Shown here: positions 9,321 through 18,056 of the stretch, piece by piece
Numbering within the stretch: position 1 is the stretch's first letter
Layout: every line of letters starts with the position of its first letter
Source of the DNA: Ectocarpus siliculosus
Lineage: Eukaryota; Sar; Phaeophyceae; Ectocarpales; Ectocarpaceae
DNA: 31,747 nt
Direction of reading: 5' to 3'
Assembly (NCBI GenBank): GCA_000310025.1
Contig: FN649755.1
Coordinates: 3,511,396 to 3,543,142 of the forward strand
Made by a program: the position numbers and the translations under genes
The notes under the pieces: generated by a model
The model's database searches: none
Seen by the model: only the letters and a program-made list of their open reading frames with translations
Told to the model about the DNA's origin: nothing

Positions 9321-12300
9321 ATGGGACGGGACGCGGTTTCCGGGATATTCCGCGTGGCTCTGGTCCTCGCCTTTCTGTGTCCCGGGGTAGTACGGGGTAA
9401 GTTAAGCCGGGAGGCTATGGGTTTTTGTGCAACCGGTAGACATGCGACGTCCCATGATGACGTGGGTTTTCACAACGGTTTTCCCGCGATAGGGCGACGC
9501 GCTGTTCGGTGATGGACCGCGTTGAACGTTCAACCATTCACCGCGTTTCCTCTCAGGATTGTGCTGTACGCAAAACCGTGTCGTGTGTGCGCAGCTCTTG
9601 ACCATCGCCAGAAGTGAACGGTTGATCCGCATGCTTTGTCGTCTTCACTTTTGGAAACCGTTCCGGTCTCCGCTCAGTATATACCTTCCGTCTCACGTGC
9701 GTACTGGTCCAACGGACGCGAACGCCTTCCGTGGTCACAAGCGAACAACCAAAAGAGGGGTAGACCTATGCGGGAACATGGAAATATCTTGACGCGGGTT
9801 CTTGATGTTGCCTTCGTCCGTCGTAGACTTCGCCGTGTGGGACCATCGTACACCTGGAATGTGTTCCTCGAGGGTACCGCCAGAGGCGGAGCGATTGCAC
9901 CCCCGCTTGACCGGCTTTCCAAGCTCCACTGCTCCATAGTCAACGGGGTGTGGAAAGAGCCGGGCACGTCGACGGAAGCCTCCGACGATATGTTTGCAAT
10001 GCCACCATTTCTGGTGTTGGCTCAAGCTTGGTTGTTGAGCAATCGAGCTTTGAAAGTCGGTCTAGGGGGGGTGCCATCTCTCCGCCTCTCACGGAATACC
10101 ACGGTACGGTACAATATACGGTACGGTACAATAAACGGTACGGTACAGACAATCTTGGTCGTGGAGCAATCGAGCTCTGAAAAGTCGCTCTAGGGAGGGG
10201 GTGCCATCTCTCCGCCTCCTACGGTATACGGTACTTACAGTATTGTCCTGGGCCTGGCCTGGCTTTTTTTCTGGCACATGGTGTGTATTGTCCGCGTAAC
10301 ATTGGCAGTCTGGGGGTACCAACAAAGTCTGTCGTCCTTCCTGAACGCGTGGTTTGTTGGCGGCAGAGAAGGATGGATGCATGCGGCACCTCCACCGTGG
10401 TCTATGCGCCTAATGTAGGACATGCGACTCCATGCCCAACGTCCATCCTTTGGTGTTGGTGTCCTTGTGAATCGAAGTGCATATACTATGGAGGCACTCG
10501 ATATAACGCCGGTATGTACCCGGCGCATCGACCGGTGCTACATGTTCAGAGAGACCAGCTATTCGGCGTACTGAAATACTTGGTAGTTCAGTATGTGCCC
10601 CGCGGGCGGTATAAAGGGCCACCGGCACCAATCAACCGGCGTTTTTGACGCCTCCCACCACTGTATTTGTTGTTCTGCGCCTTTTTGTCTGAAGCACGAG
10701 CGTTCAGGGGCACTGCTGTAGCCCCCATCCTTTGACCTACCCTCGTACTCAAACGAATTGTTTCCGGGGTTCGGCCAAGGTGAGACCTCCCAAGCAGGCC
10801 ACGTCTACAGGTCTACCTAAGCCGTTACGTGCATCGCTTGGGAAAGAAAGAGAAAATATGTTCCTCGATCTCATATGCGACCATTCTCCTCCCTCCTGCC
10901 CCGCCAACCCCCCCGCCATCGCGACATCCAGTTGCATCCCACCAAGCGTCCCTTGGAACCGCGACCGCGAATAGACCAGCGTCCATCGCGGCTGCGGCTG
11001 GGACAAACCTACGTGCGCAGACATTGCGTACTCTGCAGTCAGGGGGTGAGTGGTGAGGTAGCGTGCGGCCGTCGTCGAGAAACCAAGCACTTGGAAGGCG
11101 TGGGTAAGGTGTGGCCGTTTTGTCTCCACCTTTGAAGCCTCTCTGGCCTTCATCCAATAGGACTCCTCCTTGTTACTCTTTTCAAGGTCTAAAGACGAGC
11201 TTGGGTCGTCGACGACCGACCCAGGATGTGTGATGGAATATCCATACGGTTTTTCTACAACGATTGAACAGGGATTTGTCCCTCAATGCGTCATGTAGAA
11301 GTTTCATAAGTGTCCGGGGGGGAGCTGGCCCGCTGTACTTGCACGCGACTTCAGCGTCCATTGTCCGCTGATTCTGTCTGTGGCAACGCCCCGAAGGTAT
11401 ATCTCCGACCGGTCGTCTGACGGGTCGTCTGACGCCCAATCTACGACAGTCTGAGGTGTCAATCACAATCACGACGAAAAATTAACTTAGACTTATAGGG
11501 TAGACAAAGGCCCAGATAGAAATTAGCCCATTGCTCACGCTCGAAGCTCAGCCCCGAGACGAAACACAAGGTATTCTACAGCTTTTCTACGCTTACGTGT
11601 GGGGCCAACACAGTGCCGTGGCTCCGCCGAAGTAACATAAGAGGGTGGTGTGACCAAGGCCCTCGGCCCTCTTTATGTCGCAACCCCCTCTTATATCGGA
11701 ATAAGCGGGTACCCAACCTGCTTTGGTGGGCCGAGTCCGTGACAGCTTACTTCGACCCTCTTATATCGGAGGGCCCCCCTCTTACAAGGTGGCCTCTCAT
11801 ATCGGCGCCACGACTACTGCTGTACAAAAAACAAACGATACAAAACAAAGCGAGAGTTGTGTTTGCAAACACGGGGGCCCACACACACCGACGAGCGTAC
11901 CGTTGCGCTCAGAGGACGCGGCCGCCAAAATCAAGTCCAAAGGGGGAATGGGGTATGTATAGTTGGTCGGGCGTGTTTTGTTGCCGTTTTGACTATTTTA
12001 TTATTTTCGGTTTTGGGGATGCGGTATGATTCGGTCGACCCCCCCGCGGCAATTTGAATCGTGGGTCAGTTCTCTTGGCCTTCGAAACGCTGTGAAATCG
12101 ACCCCAGGTGGTTTAGTTTGGGCATGAGGTCCTTGAGAATGATTTCGAAATGTGCCAACGCAGAAAGAAACCTTACGTTGAGGGGTAGGGTAGGGATAGC
12201 GCTAACAACGATGTTGGGAACGACTTCAAGAGCAGTTGGAACCCACATCCAAAAGGGACCACCTGCTTCAACAGCAGTGTGTTCTTATCTTTTGGCTGAC

Positions 12301-14533
12301 ACGAGCTGTGACGGATACGACCCGAAGGCACGGTTGGCAATAGGGTTAGGGTTCGAGTTGGTGTTAGTTAGGGTTTTGAGAGAGATGATTTGAGCAGGAA
12401 ATCGGATTGAATGTTATTGCCTTGTCCCGACCATGGGAAACACATGTCACCCAGTACTCTGGTGTAAGAGAAAACCGGATTGAAGAGAGAGAGCGTTGTT
12501 GCCTTGTCCCAACCAACACTACTGCTGTACAGCACCTACAGTAGGTGGGTACAGACCGACGGCAGGAAATAAAACCTCCACCCACCCGATGCCCGCGTAT
12601 ATCACGCGGCCGTGTGGCTACGTACCGCGTCAAGGCTTCCACGCTACAGATGGATTGATGCTACGGTATCGGGGTGCAATTTTGGGGGTGAAAGCTTACA
12701 CCTTTAGGAGCAAACGCGTAGAGTCCTGTCTTGGGCGAGCTTACAGCGATGCAGGACGCGGCCGTTAGGACTCGTCAACGCCCATGTTTGCTGCCTCCCA
12801 GCTGTACGCTTTGCCCTCAAAGCCGCGTATCAAGAGTCTTGTCTCCCGACCCGAAAGTGCAAGATGAGGTGACCCGCATACCGATGCATTCAACGCTTCT
12901 GCAGCGGCAATTGGCTCTCTTCCCCCGTTTTTTTTTTTTTTGTCGCGGTGGCTGTACTTTTTTGAACGCCTTGGCCGAAGCAGGCACTACCCCGCACTAC
13001 TCGATTTACTGTTTTTTTTTTTTCCCGCAGCTATGAAAACCGTTTTGTAACCGTTCCGCCTTCTTTTTCTCATCCACTTGCGCAACCCAGATACACCCGC
13101 GCCCACTACCGGATCGACAACCGTGGTGACGTCGGCACCATTTGTAGCTGCAGGTGATTGTTCGCTGCTGTTTAATCCTCGCTTTTCGGTCCGTTACGGT
13201 AGCGGGGATTGCTGCTGTTGTCGCTGTCGTTGTTGCCCCCCAGCTGCGAAATTCGTTTCGTAATCGTCCCGTCTTCTGTTTCTCTCCCGCTTGTTTAACG
13301 CAGATGCACCCGCGCCGACGCCCGGACCGATTATCGCGGTGACATCAGCACCGTTTGTACCTGCAGGTATGTAGTAGGTGATTATTCGCTGCTGCTTTCG
13401 CGTCATTGTTCGTCGCCGACACGGTATACGGTAGAAGCGATTTTCGCCGTTGTCGTCGTTGTCGTCGTTGTTGTTGTTGTTGTTGTGCTGTCGTTGTCGT
13501 TGCTCTGTGCGTGTGTTCCATATCGAGCCTTCAGGTCTTCTCCCGACGTTGTGATTTCCAGCACATTTTTTCACCGTATGAAATCGGGCGGTTCAAAGTT
13601 GTAAGTAGGATGGTGTCGACATTGGCCAACCGTGGCCGTTGTTCAACACCATGTTGCTGTTGCTGTTTCTGTTGCTGCTGCTGCTGCTGCTGCTCTTGTG
13701 CCTTCGGCACCATTTCAAGCCCTAGACTGCACGTTCGTTTGTTTTCGGGGATCCGGTTCTCGTGACAAACAAACCTGCTGCTGCTGCTGCTGCTATTGCT
13801 GCTGCTGCTGCTACTGCGATCATCATCATCATGGATGATCATAGATGATCATAAATGATGATGTTGTTGCTGCCCCTGCTGCTGCTGGTACTTCACTGCT
13901 GCTCTTCTTGTGCTTCGACACGAATCCTGCTGCTGCTGTCGCTGCTGCTGCTGCTGCTGTTGTTTCGCGGCAGACGCCGACTCGACGTGCAGCAACGGGT
14001 TCCCGGGCGTGGAGTCCGAGAACGGCAAGACCTGCTGCCTCACGAGCTGCGGCTTCTGCGCGGGGGACGGGTGCTCCAACCAGGGCAACGCCACCGACTG
14101 CTGCGCCACCGAGATCTCCCTGCACGGAGAGGAGTGCGACATCGCCGGGTCCGCCCCCTGCTACGTCGTTACCCCCGAAGAGGACGGCCCCGAGCACACT
14201 CTCGTGTACTTCACCCTTTTCTTCGTCATCCCGTTCGTTGTGATCGCCCTGGTGTGCAACGCCACCTTCCCCCGCTGGTGTCGGGGCAGGGACCCCGACG
14301 CGCCGCTTGACGAAGCGGCGGCAACAGCGCACCTTCAAGGGCACAACACCTCGCCACGTCGGGTTCCACGACCGCGACGCAAGACCGCCGCGGTCGCGGG
14401 CGGCGAGGAGGCGGTAGAGGCTGCTGCTACGGGGGGGGCGGAGGCGGTGAAGACGTGCGAGGCTTCCGCGGCGACTCCAACGCCATCACACCGCGGTGAT
14501 ACACCGTCCGTCGGCCTTCCCCGTATAGAGTAG
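9321..14533 (+). CDS. Secreted/single-pass membrane Cys-rich protein, 4 exons
   Basis: Exons are 9321-9396, 13091-13153, 13304-13366 and 13974-14533 (stop TAG 14531-14533), 762 nt, 253 residues. Every junction is phase 1 with GT-AG ends, so each rebuilds an Asp codon (G|AT or G|AC). Exon 1 is a signal peptide: MGRDAVSG then hydrophobic FRVALVLAFLCPG. Exons 2 and 3 are duplicates, PAPTTGSTTVVTSAPFVAA and PAPTPGPIIAVTSAPFVPA, a Pro/Thr/Ser stalk open to O-glycosylation. Exon 4 carries a cysteine module (KTCCLTSCGFCAGDGCSNQ, then NATDCC, EECD, APCYV) with an N-glycosylation site. A helix of about 23 residues, LVYFTLFFVIPFVVIAL and onward, follows, then an Arg-rich stop-transfer RWCRGR and a tail of about 90 residues. 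A type I surface protein is expected. The module resembles ones I recall from stramenopile secreted proteins; ligand and function are unknown. Linking exon 1 across 3.7 kb is inference from phase and domain logic; exons 2-4 are firmer. Confidence 0.65.
9557..9792 (+). other. Alternative exon candidate after the signal-peptide exon
   Basis: After a tttcctctcag acceptor at 9556, a frame in the correct phase for the 9396 donor is open to a stop at 9792. It begins LCCTQNRVVCAQLLT. If used, it would give a short secreted Cys-containing product instead of the membrane protein. Codon bias is weaker than in the exons of the membrane protein, so I regard it as less likely than the splice to 13091. Confidence 0.2.
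9877..10096. mobile_element. MITE family B, diverged copy in intron 1
   Basis: The left end CCGCCAGAGGCGGAGCGATT follows TA at 9875-9876. The right arm GAGCAATCGAGCTTTGAAAG leads to CTCCGCCTCTCACGG near 10094. The layout matches the complete copy at 8764-8979, including the inward CTCCACTGCTCCA/AGCAATCGAGC arms, although the right TA is displaced by two bases. The element lies inside the long first intron of the Cys-rich membrane-protein gene. Confidence 0.65.
10099..10148. repeat. Three copies of a 17-bp ACGGTACGGTACAATA unit
   Basis: The 17-bp unit ACGGTACGGTACAATAT is repeated three times, the last copy cut short. It fills the gap between two MITE right arms, and its ACGGTA core is the same as the TIR terminus plus TA. 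It therefore probably arose by repeated copying of the element end. Confidence 0.75.
10150..10229. mobile_element. Solo right arm of MITE family B
   Basis: A second right arm, GTGGAGCAATCGAGCTCTGA then GGGGGTGCCATCTCTCCGCC, TCCTACGG and TA, follows the 17-bp repeats. It has no left arm of its own. Either a nested insertion or unequal exchange at the element end would explain it. Confidence 0.6.
10506..10640 (-). repeat. Dispersed repeat, inverted relative to 26581-26730
   Basis: The complement of this segment, with GGTTGATTGGTGCCGGTGGC, then ACCAAGTATT, then CGGTCGATGCGCCGGGTACA, aligns with plus-strand sequence at 26581-26730. Both copies carry related open frames (GPPAPIN and GPPALIN on one strand), so an old protein-coding mobile element is likely. 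I could not name it. Confidence 0.55.
10749..11157 (-). pseudogene. Coding-like minus-strand region, possible retroelement gag remnant
   Basis: The minus strand is open for 134 codons from 11153 and begins MKAREASKVETKRPHLTHAF, then QVLGFSTTAARYLT and TAEYAMSAH with strong third-position bias. The better coding signal then appears to shift to a neighbouring frame (VPAAAAMDAGLFAVAVPRDA) that runs to a stop near 10825. A GFSxxAARYL segment recalls the start of some stramenopile retroelement Gag proteins, but this is a weak impression. The frame shift suggests decay. It lies antisense inside the long intron of the membrane-protein gene. Confidence 0.35.
11182..11472 (-). CDS. Coding-like ORF, unknown, possible exon
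   Basis: This 96-codon frame has no ATG at its start (GTG at 11472) and ends with a stop 25 bp upstream of the coding-like region just below it. Peptide quality is fair: MKLLHDALRDKSLFNRCRK and TVWIFHHTSW. A short direct repeat, GTCAGACGACC, occurs twice near its start. It may belong with the adjacent minus-strand region as part of one decayed element. No domain is recognised. Confidence 0.25.
   Translation of the reverse strand: MIVIDTSDCRRLGVRRPVRRPVGDIPSGRCHRQNQRTMDAEVACKYSGPAPPRTLMKLLHDALRDKSLFNRCRKTVWIFHHTSWVGRRRPKLVFRP
11637..11770. mobile_element. Short TIR repeat, family C
   Basis: The segment starts ATAAGAGGGTGGTGTGACCA and ends ACCCTCTTATATCGGA, giving about 10 bp of inverted ends. 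An internal CCCCCTCTTATATCGGA repeats the end motif. A second copy lies at 21778-21909 with the same order of blocks (GGGTGGTG, GCCCTCTTTAT, CCCCCTC, GCCCTCTTATATCGGA). It is about 134 bp long, non-coding and mobile in character. Confidence 0.65.
12066..12287 (-). CDS. Coding-like terminal exon, unknown
   Basis: The minus strand is open from just after a TAA at about 12288 to a TGA at 12066. It gives a well-formed peptide including WVPTALEVVPNIVVSAIPTL, FLSALAHFEIILKDLMPKLN and a QRFEGQEN C-terminus. The first half is hydrophobic and the second looks helical. No ATG is obligatory at its start, so it may be the last exon of a larger gene, with an acceptor near 12290-12300. A 110-codon plus-strand frame overlaps it completely but looks less protein-like. 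No family is recognised. Confidence 0.35.
12333..12375 (+). repeat. Short interstitial TTAGGG-like stretch
   Basis: The sequence ATAGGGTTAGGGTT is followed at once by GTTAGTTAGGGTTTT. This is only about two perfect TTAGGG units plus degenerate ones, so it is noted as telomere-like rather than as a telomere. A similar GGGTTATAGGGTTAGTTAGGG occurs near 16954. Confidence 0.4.
13030..13366 (+). repeat. Tandem exon-plus-intron duplication (two ~210-bp units)
   Basis: Two units, about 13029-13240 and 13242-13450, each contain a CAGCT(A/G)(T/C)GAAA start, a GTAA(C/T)CGT(T/C)C pyrimidine-rich acceptor, a 63-nt exon and a GTGATT(G/A)TTCGCTGCTG donor-side intron. Exon copies at 13091-13153 and 13304-13366 are the same length and phase (1-1) and differ by several amino-acid changes. 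Duplicating such a unit lengthens the stalk of the membrane protein without breaking frame. Confidence 0.85.
13655..13724 (+). pseudogene. Decayed third copy of the 63-nt exon
   Basis: GTGCCTTCGGCACCATTTCA followed by AGCCCTAG (13698-13724) matches the last half of the duplicated exons (GTG ACG TCG GCA CCA TTT GTA GCT GCA G), giving VPSAPFQAL against VTSAPFVAA. The first half has been replaced by a TTGCTG microsatellite and the donor GT is gone. It lies 330 bp downstream of the second good copy, as expected for a third tandem unit. Confidence 0.55.
13771..13970. repeat. CTG microsatellites flanking a GATGATCAT palindrome
   Basis: Two (CTG)n tracts (about 13778-13815 and 13928-13960) bracket a palindromic stretch built from ATCATCATGGATGATCAT and AGATGATCATAAATGATGAT. 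All of it lies in the intron just upstream of the last exon of the membrane-protein gene. Confidence 0.7.
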
Positions 14534-14878
14534 GTGGCACAAGAGAAGAGAATTTGTGCCACTGTTCAGGGCAGTTGGGCCACTGTTCGATATATATGGG
14601 GTGCATCCAAGTGTTGAAATTTGTGCCAAGAGGTTTTGATGCCACTAAATCGGCGGTTTCACTATTCAAGTTGCCACTATATCCGGCCGCCTACTGTGTA
14701 CCGAACTATTCGCAGTGTAGATAGCTGGGTGCGGGTTATACCTTCTCGCTGGCGGTGTGATAAACTGCCCGTCCGCCTCTTCCCGATACCGAAATTTTGG
14801 TGCGGTAGATAGCTTTGGGTAGTATGGTGTAGACACACCGCAGTGATCCCTCCTGCTTTCTCCCTACAAACTGAACTA
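14534..14878. other. 3' flank of the membrane-protein gene, no further gene
   Basis: No supported coding sequence. Short near-repeats of TTGTGCCACTGTTC, GGGCCACTGTTC and TTGCCACTATA suggest an old local duplication. A poly(A) signal could not be assigned. Confidence 0.4.
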
Positions 14879-15110
14879 CCGTATACGACGCAAGACAGCA
14901 CACCCCCTAGACCAATTTTTTCGGTCGATTTCGATTGCGCCACGAAGAAGAGGAGGCATAAACGAAACGATGCATTTGTCGGAAAGCTCTCGACAAGACG
15001 GTTTCAACACCTCGGCCGTTTTCGGCGCTGCGACTCTTTCTGCTGTCGATAAATCGAGCTTTGAAAAATCGGTCCAGGGGGTGTGTTATCTTGCGTTATG
15101 TCGTCTACCG
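14879..15110. mobile_element. MITE family A, complete, TA-flanked
   Basis: The left end CCGTATACGACGCAAGACAG leads into CACACCCCCTAGACCAATTT. The right end is the complement, ATCGGTCCAGGGGGTGTG then TTATCTTGCGTTATGTCGTC and TACCG. TA flanks both sides (14877-14878 and 15111-15112). It is about 232 bp with about 60-bp imperfect inverted ends and no coding capacity. The interior (GGAAAGCTCTCGAC, GCCGTTTTCGGCGCTG) matches the copy at 27601-27818 closely. The inner part of the TIR, GACCGATTTTTCAAAGCTCGA, is shared with family B, so the two families are related. Confidence 0.85.
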
Positions 15111-15626
15111 TATTCACTCGGTGGATAGCTTGAGTGCGGGTGTAGAGACTCTCGGTGGCGGTGTGATGCACCACGGTTACAACGCGGGTTTTCTCTCCAT
15201 GCTGTCAATACTCGTACCGTAAATAGCACGGTAGAACAGTTTTTTTGTGCCTGGGCTGATCCCTTGTGGTGCATGCATTCCCGGTAGTACATGTTTGGTT
15301 GTCTGGGCTGTTGTTTGGGTTTGTTCGTTGGCCTTGTAAGAAGTCATTGTTTTGAGTGTTGGCGTGTTTGCGCGCCAAAAGGGACGTGGTTTTTTTGCCG
15401 CGGTCGTGTGAATTTCCACTCAAAAGTGTTTGCATTATTAGTCATTTACGGTCAGTCTCCGGAATATTTCTTGATAGTTGCGGAAGTCAGATGCCGTAAG
15501 ATGTGGAGATACATTTTTGGAGGATCTCGCTTACATGTTGCTTTTTGTTGGTTATTGTGTTGCGTTTAGTTGATCGTGTCGCGACATCCCTCGCTGTTAC
15601 GCTAGCAGATCACCGCCTCAACAAGC

Positions 15627-16110
15627 GACGTCACATGCGGAATAGCGGGATTAGTTCCGAGAAAATTGTGTTTTGATTTTATTGCGGATTGTTGTTCATT
15701 TTATTTCTCATGTCGCGAGTTTGACGGCAGTTTCCTTGCTATATTCGCATATCCACCCCCTAAAAAAATCGACGTCAGATGCGGGAGAGGGGAGAGAGAG
15801 CGGTAACAAATTTTAGGATGTTGGATGTTGTGTTAAGTTTGCTACTTGTGTTGTCTGGTTTTTCTTGTTCTTCTTTCTCTTGTTGCCATGTCGTGAGTTT
15901 GGTGGCGGTTCTCCTTGTTAGCTTAGCGTGTCCACCCCCTCAAAAATCAACGTCAGATGCGGGAGAGGGAGGGAGAGAGAGCGAGCGGTACCAAATTTTG
16001 GGATCTTGTGTTTAGTTGGCTACTTGTCTTGTCAGTTTTTTCCGTGTTATTTTTGCTCTTGTTGCCATCTCGTGAGTTTGGTGGTGGTTTTCCTTTTTAG
16101 CTTAGCGTGT
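15627..16110 (+). repeat. Three tandem copies of a ~145-180-bp unit
   Basis: Units start GACGTCACATGCGG (15627), GACGTCAGATGCGG (15771) and AACGTCAGATGCGG (15949), spaced 144 and 178 bp. Each contains a GAGAG-rich block, TCTCATGTCGCGAGTTTG or its variant, and ATCCACCCCCT. Copies two and three are clearly closer to each other than to the first. A Ser/Cys-rich open frame through copies two and three is a repeat product. Confidence 0.8.
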
Positions 16111-16135
16111 CCACCCCTAAAAACGAGAGCCGTAT

Positions 16136-16385
16136 TTTTGGAGACCCAGATGCGAGAGTGGGAATCTCAGATCGCCGCTCGAAGTATCCTTCTTCCAACC
16201 GTGTGCTTGAGATCGGCAGGCAGCCTTGCGAAGAGGACCCATGGAGCACGCCCCGCTGCGTTCGGTGTTATTGTGGGCCAATTTTCTTGTCTAAACACGT
16301 AGCGTGTACAGGGGAACCGAGGGCTCTAGACTCTCTGCCGTCGATTTCAATTGGCTTGCGGACCCTTCGGGTCCTTTTTATCTAA
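16136..16385 (+). CDS. Possible terminal exon with CxxCxC motif, unknown
   Basis: A frame with moderate GC3 bias is open to TAA at 16383-16385. It contains DPDARVGISDRRSKY, GRQPCEEDPWSTPRC and VRCYCGPIFLSKHVACTGE, so four to five cysteines and a histidine cluster as in small zinc-binding folds. No known domain is recognised. Its 5' limit is the tandem repeat, and a second frame is also open here, so support is weak. Confidence 0.22.
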
Positions 16386-16472
16386 GTGTACCTCATTTTA
16401 GGGTGAGTTAGCCTGTGACCGCGGGGGGGAATCGACCGGTCAATTGAGATCATTGAGATCATTGCGGACAGA

Positions 16473-16530
16473 TGAAGGTACTGGGTAGAGATTTCGGAAC
16501 AGTTCTATGGTGTGAAGACAACATTACCAA
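16473..16530 (-). repeat. Dispersed GTACTGGGTAGAGA repeat, copy 1
   Basis: AAGGTACTGGGTAGAGATTT then CGGAACAG and GTGAAGACAAC matches 23640-23712 and, inverted, 28338-28412. In the other copies the GAAGACAAC end leads into a (CAA)n tract. The family end is therefore probably a transposon or LTR terminus. Confidence 0.6.
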
Positions 16531-16699
16531 AGATCTGAAACTGGTGCACTTGAGGCGCCCGCCACCATTCAAAGGTGGCCGGGCTTGAGTTCCGATGATT
16601 CCGTCTCACGAGCAATCGACGCGCACGATTGGCAAGGGATCTTCCTGGAATATTGCAAAACCGCGCAACCGTTTGTTTCAGTGCCGTCGGTAACGGCAA
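16505..16699 (-). pseudogene. Ty1/copia-like integrase C-terminal core remnant
   Basis: The minus-strand frame reads LANRARRLLVRRNH, then SPATFEWWRAPQVHQFQIFG and NVVFTP, then stop. In copia-type integrases the end of the catalytic core carries a TP(Y/F)ExWxxxxPxxxxLRxFG signature. ATFEWW...P...FQIFG fits its spacing, with W for the usual variable residue and Q for the usual R. Catalytic Asp/Glu residues are not in this fragment. The stop directly follows, and downstream sequence belongs to a dispersed (CAA)n repeat family, so this is a truncated dead copy. Confidence 0.45.
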
Positions 16700-16907
16700 A
16701 TGAAACAGATTGCTTACTTACGCGTAAACGCCCCTATTCGGCAACTTACGCCAGCAATAGGTAACACCCGGGGCCCCGAAAAAAAGGGGAGGGGGCGTTG
16801 AATCAGGATCCCCGGTTTCCCGCTGTTTCCTCAAGGCAGACGCCGGAAAAGCGCAAACGACCACGCCCAAGTAAGCCCCCCGGTAACCTTCACAGGGTTT
16901 ATCTATG

Positions 16908-16972
16908 AAGTGAACATGTTGGATGAAGAATGCACTCAACTCGGGGAAGTCGGGTTATAGGGTTAGTTAGGG
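16908..16972. repeat. Dispersed repeat shared with 25601-25650
   Basis: AAGTGAACATGTTGGATG followed by a GGGGAAGT(C/T)GG and AGGGTTAG/AGGGATAGGG block is present here and at 25601-25650. A weaker third copy, AAGTGAAGATGTTGGATAAA, starts at 25552. The stretch from 16700 to 18239 is otherwise without a convincing gene. Overlapping minus-strand frames at 17382-17714 are open but undecidable. Confidence 0.5.
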
Positions 16973-17379
16973 AAACGGTCTGCGTACCCGCTTCCTGCTC
17001 TATTTCCGAACATAGATACTGCTGTAGAGGTGGCTTTCTCGCGAAGGAGGTCCAAACCCCCAACCCCTGTTATTATTTTTTTGTGTGTATGCGTGTGTGT
17101 GTTTCGACGAAAGGCGTCCGCGGATGCAACCATACACCTTGGGGTACACAGCGAGCGATTCTTTGAGAGATGTTTTCAGGCAAAGGGAGCATGCAAAAGA
17201 AGCAGAAGATGATGAGCGAACACCCACAGGCAGATAATAATCCGTTGACCTCTAGATAGCTACCATAGCCGCACGTGCGCTAGGGAGTTTTCATGGCTGC
17301 GCCGTCCCTCACCCGGCATTGGTCATGGGTGCGTGGGGGAGCATTTTCGTGACCTCTTGTAAAGAGTTTTAGATGACGA

Positions 17380-17447
17380 AATCAAACCATTACACAAGGT
17401 TCCCCGCCAAGGTTTTCGCCACCTCTGACTAGTCTAATGGTTTGATT
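17380..17447. repeat. 13-bp perfect inverted repeat
   Basis: AATCAAACCATTA (17380-17392) and TAATGGTTTGATT (17435-17447) are exact complements separated by 42 bp. They could be the ends of a very small element or a hairpin. No TA or other target duplication is obvious. Confidence 0.55.
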
Positions 17448-18056
17448 CCGGGTTAAAAAACGTGTGGCCCCCTCGACATGTCCGTAGACCGCAAGCAAGC
17501 GCGGCCCAGGTGCAGCTAGTTGCGCCCCCTCCGCAAATCTGATGCGTGACCCGAAGTTTCGGCTCGTCTGTAACGCGTGCACGCGCAAAGACGCCATCGT
17601 CACCTCCATCCTCAAGCGGGAGGAAAGCAACCGCAAGAACTGCAAAACGCTGTACAGATAGCACCCCCCCCCGCACTCAAACAACTTAGAGTTAAGAACT
17701 GAGCCTCGAAACACAAAAAGGCAAAGACATTAGACTATGTAAGAGCGTAAAATGTTTTTTTAGCCCGACTAAGAATCCTTGCAGCAGTAACCGCCCGCAC
17801 TTCTCAACTTTAGCCGTACACTAGTCAGAACTTGGGTACCGTTTTGGAACCTAGAGGTTCTGAACTAAGTGGGGGGGGCGCTCCCTTTACGTGTTTTTGT
17901 TCAAACCAACTCTTCCCAACCCCGAGGGAGACGCAAGGCTGGTAATCCTGCCGCCTCCGTGATACTCAGCCCAGCACATATCTCGCTACACGTTCTGCCA
18001 TATCTTTTTCCTCCTCTCCTTAGCCGCAGTCGCATCCCTTCGAATCGTGTCTTGAT

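Noticed and set aside
9636-10193. 185-codon plus-strand frame
   Set aside because: It runs through a family B MITE and the 17-bp minisatellite, so it is an accidental frame.
12333-12375. Telomere
   Set aside because: Only about two perfect TTAGGG units, inside a unique region.
13854-14344. Antisense and out-of-frame ORFs over the last exon of the Cys-rich gene (151-171 codons)
   Set aside because: They are shadows caused by high GC; the chosen frame alone has ordered cysteines, a transmembrane helix and consistent phase.
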